This document shows, one piece after another, positions 12,162 through 21,940 of a stretch of DNA of 64,000 nucleotides. The notes under the pieces were generated by a model. That model was not told the origin of the DNA. It did not search any database and was given only the letters and a program-made list of their open reading frames with translations. The first letter of the stretch is position 1, and each line of letters starts with the position of its first letter. The position numbers and the translations under genes are program-made. The DNA is taken from contig JBAIAC010000033.1 in the NCBI GenBank assembly GCA_037349315.1, forward strand, positions 22,958,001-23,022,000. The letters run 5' to 3'. The DNA comes from Chelydra serpentina (Eukaryota > Chordata > Testudines > Chelydridae).

Positions 12162-12708
12162 CAGGGCCGGTGCAAGGAACTTTCACGCCCTAGGTGAAAC
12201 TTCCTTGCACCATCCCTGCGCCCACCCACAACTAATGCTGTCCCCCCCACGGCAGCCAGCTCCACCTCCCTGCGGCAGCTAACCCCTCGCCCCCGCAGCG
12301 GCGGCTCAGCCCCCCCACCTGCCCGCGGGCCGTGACAACCTCAGCTCCGTGCCTGCCCACGGGCCACAGCGGGCTCGGCTCCCCACCCCCCCGTGGGCTC
12401 CCACCCACGCACCCCCGTGGCAGCCAGCCTCCCCACCCACCCGCGGGCTGTGGCAGCCTCAGTTCCCCGCCTGCCTGCGGGCCACGGCGGGCTCGGCTCC
12501 CCGCCCCCCCATGGGCCCCCACCCACGCTCCCCCGCGGAGGCCAGCCCCCCCGCCTGCGGCAGCTCACCTCCGCCGGCGGCAGGGACAGCAGTTCCTGGG
12601 AAGCTGCATTCTCGGTGGCGTTTCGAATCACCACCAGGAGTCACCGCCCCCCAAATCCTGGCACCCTAGGCAACCGCCTAGGGTCGCCTAGTGGGAGTGC
12701 TGGCCCTG
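12162..12708. mobile_element. GC-rich hAT-type MITE (CAGGGCCGG family), copy 1
   Basis: Termini CAGGGCCGG and CTGGCCCTG are inverted. The flanks carry a perfect 8-bp duplication GGCTTGTG (12154-12161 and 12709-12716). The interior is very GC-rich and partly repeats with a period near 120 bp (CCCGCGGGC...GCAGCCTCAG). A near-terminal block CCCTAGGCAACCGCCTAGGG forms a small palindrome. The overlapping open frames in both strands are a by-product of the composition. A second copy is at 61148-61561. Confidence 0.88.
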
Positions 12709-12716
12709 GGCTTGTG

Positions 12717-12775
12717 ATATACAGGAGGTCAGACTAGATAATTCAGTGATCCCTTCTGGCTGGAGACTCTGGCTC
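12717..12775 (+). repeat. CR1 3' tail fragment
   Basis: ATACAGGAGGTCAGACTAG followed by ATCCCTTCTGGC matches the CR1 3' tail. The hAT MITE at 12162-12708 interrupts it: the duplicated GGCTTGTG corresponds to the GGCCTGTG that precedes this motif in other CR1 tails. Confidence 0.75.
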
Positions 12776-13127
12776 TATATATTATAAGGGTGCTGAACGT
12801 TTTCATGACAGTTTTAAAAGATCATTCTCTCATTTGTTATACATTTACTCCACAAATGTTGAATGTTTTTATAAAATTATTGCAAATTTATCTTCACATC
12901 GGCTGATTATTAAAATAAATGTAAGTTGCTTCACGAGGTGAGAGTGATTGCTTAAACGTGAACACACCAGATCACCCTAAAATAGTATTAGCAAATAGGG
13001 AACAGTTGTTTTAAAGACTTTCCTTTAAATCAAGTTTTCATCCCAAGTGTGTCTATTCTTTGGAAATGGATTACAACAAACATAGCATATTCTGTTGTCG
13101 CCATCATTTCAACTACCACTGAACTGC

Positions 13128-13192
13128 AGTCATCCAACTAGATGGACCATAGGTATGACCCACTGTGGCCATTCTTTTGTTCATCTCTGGAG
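13128..13192 (+). repeat. CR1 3' tail fragment (second subfamily)
   Basis: ACTAGATGGACCATAGGT followed by CCACTGTGGCCATTCTTTTG matches the tail of the CR1 subfamily that also ends near 58600. Only about 65 bp is retained. Confidence 0.65.
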
Positions 13193-15244
13193 TGGAAAGT
13201 AGCAACTCTTATTATTCACAGTAATTGGATAAAACCATTTTAGCACATGAAGTGAAGAATACTTTATCCTATTGAAACTGTAGAGGGAAATATGACTGAA
13301 TATAATTACTCAGTGATATTTGACCAGGATACTGAGGTTAGCACCTCTACTCTTGGGGGGGGAAGTGCTATGAGATCTCTCGCTTCAAGGGGCAAAGGAC
13401 CTTAGTTGTACATCTAATTTCAGACAGCATCTCCAGCAGCAATAGTTCCTTACAATGTGCTCTTGCATTGGGTCAGTACCATCTCAAAGGGAAGAGTGCC
13501 ACCTCCTGAATCACCAGCACCACTTCCAGCAGCACCTCGGTTTTCCACAGCAGAGTGTCATCCAAATAAGGAGTAGTACTCGTATATACCAGAACTGCTT
13601 AGTGTATGAGATCTGAAGAGATCAAAGCCCTGGGTGCATGGCTGCATGTATTGATGCAAAATAAGCTGAGGTTACTGTACCATGGCGCACAGATGTACAT
13701 TAAAGAGGTAGGAATCCTTTATTAGCATGGGTGTTGGAACTTGTAATTCAAAAATACTCATTATAATAGACTGCAATAAAAGTAAAATGAATAACTCCCC
13801 ATGTAGCATTAGTGTTATCTGCCCTGGATTTGAACCTTTCATTCCTATGCATGTTCAAATACATTGCTACTAATGGTTTCTTCATAGACATACTACTAAT
13901 TGATGTAATATTTCACGTATATTATCACAAAAATTAGAAATGTCTTTTAAAAAATTAAAGCAATAAAACTTTTCATGCTTCCGGGTAAACACTCTTGTGT
14001 ATTTCATCAGTCTCTCCTGCAAAATATTTCAATTATCTGCCTATAAATACGGATGAAATTAAAAAGCCTCATATATATTTGTCCCATAAACTCTTCTATT
14101 CATTCCAGCATGACTAAAAATCATGACTTTCTTTATGGATCCTCTTTTGACAACTTTATTTGACACAGTATGAAAAAAACCCTCCAGCCTTTGCCATGTG
14201 CTTGCCCATCCCAAAACCAAAATTGGACACCTTTAATTTTGCAATAAAGTTAAATAAATCTCATACCATGAACACACTGGTTGAACCTCCATTAGAACAT
14301 CTGAATATATGTCCAAAATATATAGGTTGTATTTTTTCATTGATCACCTGGCTGATACAATGAGTGTATTAACTGCATAGAATTAAACCAATAATGTTGA
14401 GAATACTTGACCCTGTACTGTACGAACAGCGCGTGGAGAAAGGATTATTGAAATGATTACAGTATGAACACACACATTTACTTACTGACTGAAAAATAAC
14501 TTAGCGTATTCTTAGTAGAGAACTATTTAGATTTTTACCACAGCCCAACTAATGTCAGAAATGGGACAGGACTTTGACACAGCCTCCCTGTCTGGCCTAA
14601 CAACTTGGGCTCTTTCTCTCATGATGAGTAACTCAAAAATATAAATAAATTGAGTTAACTCTGCAATGAAGACATACCCTATAGTTCCTAGCGGTTTTAA
14701 AACGAGTGGGATTTTTTTTATAAATTCCCGAGTGTAGACAAGACTATTCTCTTGTGCACATTACCGATCAGCAGGACTTTTCTGAACACACACCTCTAGA
14801 TTTAACACTTAGCCAGAAAGACTTGAATAGAAAATGTGGTCCAGGTGAGGTCACTGTCAGAGGCTTAATGTTTGCATTTCCTCTGTCTTTGTTTAACTCT
14901 GTGTGCAACATTAGCATTACAATAACATAGTTTTAGGCAGTTGATAGTTTGAAGCACCTTGAGGATATGCTAAGGTACATCACCATTTTTATTTTTGAAC
15001 TATATCAGAATATGTGTGGGGAGAGAAATTATTACTATTTGCTTGGTCCTCCTTCCTGCTCTCTCTCTCCCCAGGTTCTCCACTCTCTGACCCCTTAGGC
15101 ACACTTTCTCCCTGACTTCACAGTATGCCTGACAGATTTCAAAGATGCACACTAAGCTCCAGGAGAACCATCTGATTCCAGTGAGGTGATCACCTTTACA
15201 CCACCTTTCTGCTTTAAATCTTGGGTCCCCATTATAGAGATCAA
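13193..15244. other. AT-rich intergenic interval
   Basis: No gene or well-bounded repeat is seen. The frame at 14160-14363 (67 codons) has no motif. Confidence 0.4.
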
Positions 15245-15354
15245 GGCCTCAATTCAACAAGGTGCTTAAGCACATGAATAAACCCATTACTTCAGTGAGA
15301 CTACTTACATGATTAAAGTTAGGCATGTGTTTAGAACCTTGCTGAGTTGAGGCC
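15245..15354. repeat. Small inverted-repeat element
   Basis: GGCCTCAATTCAACAAGGT at the left pairs with ACCTTGCTGAGTTGAGGCC at the right (two mismatches), and the interior continues to pair loosely. It looks like an old amniote palindromic repeat. No target duplication is evident. Confidence 0.6.
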
Positions 15355-17400
15355 CAAAAGGAAGCTCTTCATTCATGAACAATAATTAGTTAAGAGGCTT
15401 GTCTCTAATACTGGCTTCTACGTGAAATTTGCTGATGACTCTCTTTTTTCCCAAAGGGTCCATGTTAGGAGCTGATCCTATGTGCAAAAGAAAGTTGGTG
15501 ATCCTGGGTGAGATCTCTCATGCGTATTTTCGTCCTTTTCTCACATTGTTTACTCTCAAGATTTGTCTTTTTCCGTTTATCATAAATAAATATGCAGGTT
15601 GCTAGACGTGCTTTTATATGTCAGGCTTGTTATTGTATTCAGGAACAAACTGATGCTTTATTCTATTTCGCAGCAAATTGTCACTGAGTATAGACTGCAC
15701 AGAGCATTGAGTTTAATGTGTTTTCTTTGTTTCTTTGCAGAAAAATGAAGTGACAGGTGCTTAGCCTCATTTTTCATGCTAGCTTTGCCATGCCATTTTC
15801 ACCAATAATGAAGGCAGCTGCCAGAGCTCGAGGAAGTCAGGCGAAAAATTCAGCTGGCAGGTAGACCCAGTCACTTTAAGAAACGTAATCTTATGTTAGC
15901 AGATGGTAATTAAAAGGCAGAAGAAATAAAATTTTGTCTCAGTTTTCTGCACTGTTACATCAATTAAATCTGCAACTGAAATGCAAGCAGAAAATATCAT
16001 TTATTTTCATGTGGCTACACAACATGATTGTGTTCAAATCTATTTGTTTTGCAAAAACTACGGCAGATTTTAATCGAAGCAAAATAACTAATGATTTCCA
16101 AAGAAAATGTGTAACTAGATATTAAATCTGCAGGCTTTAGGCCTTGCATGTCCTAGACCTACCTAATAACATTTCCTCCTTATTCTTCATTTACTGGAAA
16201 CCCAAAGTTTAGGTTCAGAAATCAGTTATTTATTTCCAATTTGCAGTAATATCAGTTGCACACCTAGCAGTCTCAGCAATTCTTGGTCTAAGTGGAAAAC
16301 TACTCTACATCAGGTCTTAGGGGGCCCTTCCTGTTAAAAGCAGAGTTCCAGAAACGCCAGGACTGAACCTGTTCACATCTGTCATAATTTGCTGCCAAGA
16401 GCAGTCATAATCTTTCAGGAAAATAACTTTTTGACTCAGACAAGAATCCTGAGAGGTCTCTATTGTGTACCTACCATTTAAAACATCAAGTGTTTAGAGG
16501 ACAAAACGCAGTCATTCCTAACATGTATTTGTCTTTATGAATGCGACTAGAGTCATGAAAAACATGTGCAAATCTCGAATCTGCAAATCAGTTGAAGTGT
16601 GAAATAATTACATAATTAAAGCTCATTATGGTATTGATGAAACTGAAATGTTGCTGAAGTTATGTCACTCTTTCCATTACAAGCCCTAATTTGCAGGGGT
16701 TTATAAATCAGTCATAAAAAATTCACACAAGCTCAAAATTTACCATATAAAGCCTGTCTGGAATATTTTTTCTAAAAGGGTATGTGTGGCTTCAGATACT
16801 TATTTTGTGTTTCTAAAACTGAAACCAGCTTTGTTTTTGGTGCTGAAATCTTATGTCCTTTGAACGTGCCTTGTGCAAAGTCTGCCTTAAAGCAAATGAA
16901 AAATGACTGAGAGATTTTTGAGTTCCTGTATTCTATGGACCAATTCCTGCTACAATCAAAGATAACAGAAGTTTTATCTTTTGTTTTGAATGGGGTCAGG
17001 ATTTAGAAATAGTTTTGCAAACAACATTTTGAAAGTCGTTTTTTTTAAGCACAATGGATGGGCTGAAATGCAAATGATTGAGTTAACAAATAGTAGTTTA
17101 ACAATTGATCAGAGCGGTTACAATCTAGTCCGTTTGATAAATACCTGTACTGAAATAGATGTATAATACATTGGATGATTGAGTTCACGTGATGAAGAAT
17201 GTCCATCAGTTCTGAACTAAAGATCACATTCAAACCATATTTGCCTTCCATATTAGAATGACTCCAAGTGATTAGAACCTTTGAATTTGGGAAATTCTAA
17301 TTAGAAATTGATTCATGCCTCATGTTGAATGATACACATTTTGTTGAAGAAAATTGAAAGGGACTGCTACAATTAATTATAGTTAACAGTTAATGAGGAG
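15355..17400. other. Repeat-poor block, possible conserved regulatory DNA
   Basis: About 2 kb with no recognisable transposon and no coding frame of note. Homeodomain-type TAATTA or TAATTAAA motifs cluster near 15907 and 16605-16625. An octamer-like GTGCAAATC lies near 16567. A CAGCTG E-box and the AAATGAAGTGACAG stretch lie near 15745-15815. This is only a suggestion of regulatory DNA: composition and motifs alone cannot prove it. Confidence 0.25.
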
Positions 17401-17711
17401 CGAACATTACCCCCCCCCCCTTTTTTGGCCAGAAGTGATAATATTGGTGTGAACCAACAGCATGATCTCTGGTTGTGAGAGATGGACGGCAACGGTGGCC
17501 TCTGTTTATGAAAGGTTGCACGGAGGACATGCATTTGAGGGTGTAGGGGTTCCTTGCCCCTCTCTGGGGCGGCTGGGGACCAGACCGCCCCGCTATACTA
17601 TTGCAGTTTGGGGGAATAAGCACAGTTAACGATGCCCAGGCCCTTGGTCAGGGCAGGCAATAAACAGTTCACTGCTCAGGCCCTTAAGCCGGGGCTAAGC
17701 GGCCAGTACAG

Positions 17712-17960
17712 CTCAGGCCCTCAAGCAGGGACTGAGCAATCAATAGTCAATAGGCCCTGGCCCTTGGTCAGGGCGGGGCAAGAGGCAGTTCCCAGCTCAG
17801 GCCCTTACGCAGGGGCTGAGCAGTTAGTAAGTTACTAGGCCCTGGCCCTTGGTCAGGGCGGGGCAAGAAGCAGTTTCCAGCTCAGGCCCTTAAGCAGGGG
17901 CTGAGCAGTTAGTAAGTTAATAGGCCCTGGCCCTTGGTCAGGGCGGGGCAAGAAGCAAGT
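17712..17960. repeat. 85-bp tandem repeat, about three units
   Basis: Units begin CTCAGGCCCT(T/C)A at 17712, 17796 and 17881 (spacing 84-85 bp). Each contains a GCAGGGGCTGAGCAGTTAGT-like part and a CCCTGGCCCTTGGTCAGGGC part, itself a short palindrome. Partial units precede (17632-17711), and the last unit degenerates after about 17955. Confidence 0.85.
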
Positions 17961-18115
17961 GGTCAATCAGTAGCAAGCCCAGGTCCTGGCTCTGGAGAAC
18001 CTGGGTGAGGGGAGACTGCCACCCACACGTTGGGTGGCAGGGGGGACGCAGGCCCACCCACTCCACTGCATCCCAGCCCGGGGCCCTAGCAGCAGCAGAA
18101 AAACCCGCTGCTGAG

Positions 18116-18760
18116 TCAGTGGGGATCCTGGCCGCAACACACTGACCTGAGCTCTGGCAGTGCTGCAGCCAGACTAAAGTTGGCTGCCCCCGGGCTACTT
18201 CCACCTTCCCCCTCTCCGGGTACCTGGACCAGGGGGGCGTCCTCCAGGAGGTCGCAGACCATCGGCACCTCGGCGTCGTCTGCGGGTGGCAGGCTCATCG
18301 GCTCGTCGGGGTAGCCGGCCGGCGGCAGGCCTGGCAGCTCCTCGGGGTAGCCGGCCGGCGGCAGGCCTGGCAGCTCCTCGGGGTAGCCGGCCGGCGGCAG
18401 GCCTGGCAGCTCCTCGGGGTAGCCGGCCGGCGGCAGGCCTGGCAGCTCCTCGGGGTAGCAGGCCGGCGGCAGGCCTGGCAGCTCCTCGGGGTAGCAGGCC
18501 GGCGGCAGGCCTGGCAGCTCCTCGGGGTAGCAGGCCGGCGGCAGGCCTGGCAGCTCCTCGGGGTAGCAGGCCGGCGGCAGGCCTGGCAGGTCCTTAGGTC
18601 GGCAGCTGGGCGCCGGGGCCTCCCGGCGGGGAGCTGGACCTCTGGCGTCCGGCCTCTCCAGTGGCTGCTGCCCGACTGCGGTCTGAGGGCCGGCTTTTCT
18701 ACTTCCTGTGCCGCCCCCTGACCCTTGAGGGCGGGGCCAGAATTCTCTGGCTCCGCCCAC
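18116..18760 (-). CDS. Proline-rich 12-residue repeat frame inside LTR-like sequence
   Basis: A 214-codon minus-strand frame. About 50 basic, proline-rich residues lead into eight copies of the 12-residue unit LPGLPPA(C/G)YPEE and one degenerate unit (MSLPPADDAEVP). An acidic tail with LLEDAPLVQVPGEGEG follows. The first four units in reading order have Cys, the last four have Gly. The unit period keeps the frame. No known domain is recognised, and no signal peptide or membrane segment is seen. The opposite strand is also open across the array because 36 is a multiple of three, so openness is weak evidence of translation. It may be a gag-like leader of a retroelement, or it may be non-coding. 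Confidence 0.3.
   Translation of the reverse strand: MGGAREFWPRPQGSGGGTGSRKAGPQTAVGQQPLERPDARGPAPRREAPAPSCRPKDLPGLPPACYPEELPGLPPACYPEELPGLPPACYPEELPGLPPACYPEELPGLPPAGYPEELPGLPPAGYPEELPGLPPAGYPEELPGLPPAGYPDEPMSLPPADDAEVPMVCDLLEDAPLVQVPGEGEGGSSPGAANFSLAAALPELRSVCCGQDPH
18311..18598. repeat. 36-bp tandem repeat, eight units
   Basis: Eight head-to-tail 36-bp units start at 18311, 18347, 18383, 18419, 18455, 18491, 18527 and 18563. Plus-strand units begin GTAGCCGGCC in the first four and GTAGCAGGCC in the last four; otherwise they look identical. A degenerate unit precedes (about 18275-18310). High identity with a single block switch suggests recent expansion by unequal exchange. Confidence 0.92.
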
Positions 18761-18956
18761 TTAGGCGTCCAGGAAGGTTCCTTGTCTCTCTCTGGGGCGG
18801 CTGGGGACCAGACCGCCTCGCTACAGAGGGCATTGAATTTTTTTGGAGACAAGTTACCTCTAGGTCACAAGTTCTAACACAGGATAGGTTACTAGTGACT
18901 GAAAGCATAGCCATCTTACAGATGTGATGTATGAGAAATGAGTTTGTGATTTCTTT

Positions 18957-19118
18957 TCAGTTGGTCTTGGTGGATTCTCCATCACTGACAACTTTTTAAG
19001 TTAAGATTGGATGTTTCTCTAAAAGATCTACTTTGGGGGAAGTTCTATGGCCTGTGTTGTATAGAAAATCGGACTAGATGATCACAGTGGTCCCTTCTGG
19101 CCTCAGAATCTACTGTTG
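18957..19118 (+). repeat. CR1 LINE 3' end
   Basis: GGTGGATTCTCCATCACTGA begins the recognisable CR1 3' segment. The GGATGTTTCTCTAAAAGATC block follows, then the tail CGGACTAGATGATCACAGTG with CCCTTCTGGCCTCAGAATCTA. Non-coding. Confidence 0.85.
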
Positions 19119-20444
19119 AGCAGGTGTCATAGTAACAAAATAACATCAGAGTTGCCATTAATTAGCACCCTGTTGATGGTCTTAGCCCGGAGGCCCAGCA
19201 GGGAGTGGAGAATGAAATACTTCTTAGCCCTTGGCATGCTTCCTTCATGTCAAGGTTAGGGTTCATTAGTAGGCTAGTGTGAGGAAGCATAAAGAGAGGA
19301 CCTTGTTTTCCAGAGGTATCAACCTTTCCCGAATCACATTATTTGCCGAAAGATCTTGGCAACAGCTAGAAAGTTGAGTTTTGACCACAGAGCACAGGTC
19401 TGAAGTACGGCACATCTCTTGTAACTTTTACCATGTTCACACTTTGTAAGCAATTTCAGTGCTCATGTAAGTGAGGGCCTAATGGCACCAGCCATTGCTG
19501 GGTGCATTGCACGAAAGTGCTTGTGAAAGGCATTTAGTGTTTTTTCCGTCATCCTCGTAGTCCTGACCTGCAATGCCCTCATTATTCCAGGCTTAGATCT
19601 TTCTCCAGCAGAGACTACTATTCTTCCCAAACGGTGTGGTTCTGGAATAAAGACAGATGTTCGCTAGAGTTTAGGAGTGAGACCACCTAGCTTGTTTCCC
19701 CCCAGTGACCTAAGACAAGGTTGAATCCAGGACTCTAAAGGCTAAGGCATAACCCATCCTCCCCAACTCTTAACTTTTAACTTCCTAGCTTTCGTCATTA
19801 CCTTAATGAGATTTAAATGTTTTTGTATTTAATAGATTACAAATGGAATAAAGGAATAAATGAGCCAAAGAAAATGCGAAAGAAATCTTCCATAGCAGAT
19901 CTGTTACATTGGCTTGCCCTTGATAATGTTACTATTTTCCCCTTTTTCAACAGCCATTGTAATTTGGCATCTAGAAAGATATTCTTGCACTGCTAAACCC
20001 TTCTCTTTCCTTAGACCCTAAATATCTCGTTTCTAATTTGCTCAGTCAACGATAGCTCCAGGCTTTAGATCTGGAAGCTACAAATTTGGCTTTCCTACAC
20101 GTACAAATGTATAACAATCTACTAACTTGTGGGGCAACTGGGGATGTGTTGTAGTTCGTTGCTGTACAAGATGCCAGGGCGTGCTGCCTTTGAACTCAAA
20201 CCAGTGTCCTCCGGGAGTATGCATCAGCTCATATTCTGAAATGGGCACATTTGTTCAGAGTGGGGTCTTCCAAAAAATTAATATAGAGTTCCATTCAAAA
20301 GATTTCATGCTGAGGAAGGAAATAGAAGAATGATTAGCTTGGTGTCTTCTTTCACCAAAAAGCCAGGGAAGAAGTGAGAATGGGAAGCAAGAGATCTGGA
20401 AAATGTGAAACGCTAAACAGATGCAGTTAATATTTTAAAGAATA
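19119..20444. other. Unassigned intergenic interval
   Basis: No gene, RNA or bounded repeat is recognised. Confidence 0.4.
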
Positions 20445-20602
20445 TGGCCAAGATTTTCAAAAGTGACTCAGCTTTTGGGTGAGAATTAAGTGGGCCTGAT
20501 ATTTCAGAAAGTGCTGAGTTCCTGCCCTCTAAAAATCAGGCCTCTTTAAAATGTATCCTGTAGTTCACCCAAAAGCACTGGTCACTTTTGAAAATCTTGG
20601 CA
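20445..20602. repeat. Small inverted-repeat element
   Basis: The left end GGCCAAGATTTTCAAAAGTG pairs with the right end CACTTTTGAAAATCTTGGC, and the interior repeats the TCAGGCC and GGGCCTGA motifs. It belongs to the common class of amniote palindromic repeats with TTTTCAAAAGTG termini. A related but diverged unit is at 35229-35328. Confidence 0.65.
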
Positions 20603-21837
20603 TCAGTATTTACAAACCATGGGGACTCTCACTTAGGAATATTGCAAGAAAATCCTTTCTCTACCTGCAGCTTCTGAAAGACAGAAATGTTGGCAACAGT
20701 GAAGGAATGCAGTTGGTAAATCAATGCAAAGGAGTTAAGGAACCAGATAAAGAGGGGGGTAAGATGGGAGGTGGAGAGTAGTTGGAATTCAGTTTGACAT
20801 TTTCTCTTACAACTCTTGTCCTCAGTGAGTTCATGCAGTAACAGTAATTTCTCAGCACTGTGTCAGGTACATAAAGAAGTGTGACAGTCCTCTCTGCTAA
20901 CTTGAACTGCCTGCTAGACATTTTTATCATTCATTCATTATTATTATAACTAACTATGAGCCTGAGCCTGCTCCCATTGAAGTGGAATGGCAAAAATCCC
21001 ACTGCCTTCACTGATGCAAGCTCAGGTCGGATGCTTCCAACTGCTGTTTAAAGAAGTACAAGTGGCTGTCTGTGGCCATATTTACATTGTGGGGGTTAGG
21101 ATTTAGGCTCTGATTTGTTAATGAAGTGTATGAGGGGTAAAATAGTAGCTGCTTTTACGCTGAGAAAATGAGTTTGATGTGATTTTGGCGTATTGATATC
21201 ATTCATTACCCGATGGAGCCACTCCATCAGCATAATAGCTTTTCTTGGACAGTATTCTGATCCAGTGGATAAACGTATATAATTACTCTGCCACCACACT
21301 TAAAAAAAAACCCCAACTCATCTAGATTCCTTGATTTCTAATTTGTTCAAGTTGATAGGAAACGGATAGGCTGGAGTTTCAATGCCTCTGACATGCTATC
21401 ACTCAGCAACATTCAAATGCAGAATATTTTAAAATCAAATCCGCAAGCCTGCACACTACTTTGAAGAAATGTGTCAACAGATGCTGTCAGCTCCTTGCCT
21501 CCTGACAGGCTGTGCAGACTTCAAAACATTCTGAGCTGTAGCTTGTCCAGCAAATCAGAAAATGTCTTTTGTGGGGCAATTGATAGTTATTTTTAAAAAG
21601 GCCAGAACTAGACGGTAATTGTAGCTAATGTTTAAGATCTGCTGTCAGTGCAGGGTGCAGAGGTGAGCAAGTGAAGCGTTATGCAGGGAATGAAAGCAGT
21701 AGCATTCTTGCAGTAGAAGTAAACCCTGCAGCCAGTCACACTTTATTAATTTGAATTCAGATAGGGATGAGGTGTCCAGAATGGCTAATTGAAAACTGTT
21801 TCTCTTCCCCAGCCCTGGGAACGGAGACAAATGCTTT
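20603..21837. other. Unassigned intergenic interval
   Basis: No gene is recognised. Sequence around 21400-21620 is repeat-poor. Confidence 0.4.
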
Positions 21838-21940
21838 AGAGAGACAAGGTGGATGAGCTAATATCTTTTAGTGGACCAACTTCTGTTGGTGAGGAGACAA
21901 GCTTTTGAGCTTACACTGAGTTCTTCTTCAGATGCTTTGA
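21838..21940 (-). repeat. Penelope-type 3' end fragment
   Basis: GAGACAAGGTGGATGAGCTA and TGGACCAACTTCTGTTGGTG through GACAAGCTTTTGAGC match the reverse complement of 60547-60625. It is one of several element 3' ends here built on the same plan, an AAGCTT-rich segment followed by an ACACGGCTAC-type terminus. The assignment to Penelope-like elements is by resemblance to 54325-55189. Confidence 0.6.

Larger units (their letters stand above)
17402..18825 (-). mobile_element. LTR-element-like sequence, minus strand, fragmentary
   Basis: On the minus strand two blocks begin almost identically: TGTAGCGAGGCGGTCTGG at 18825 and TATAGCGGGGCGGTCTGG at 17597. They share about 50 bp before diverging. 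The TGTAGCG start resembles the LTR start at 29700. About 120 bp into the 18825 block there is a degenerate TATA-like AGTAGAAAAG. The span between holds the two tandem arrays listed separately and a 214-codon proline-rich frame. I cannot see a matching LTR pair, a target duplication, reverse transcriptase or integrase. The boundaries are therefore provisional. Confidence 0.45.

Noticed and set aside
12232..12737. Overlapping proline/arginine-rich frames in both strands
   Set aside because: They arise from the GC-rich core of the CAGGGCCGG-type MITE at 12162-12708, in several frames at once.
15735..15760. Splice acceptor (TTTCTTTGCAG) suggesting an exon
   Set aside because: No open frame of useful length follows in any phase, and no donor partner is evident.
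18286..18598. 36-bp direct repeats as a possible CRISPR array
   Set aside because: The units are contiguous with no spacers, and the context is vertebrate nuclear DNA. It is a minisatellite inside LTR-like sequence.
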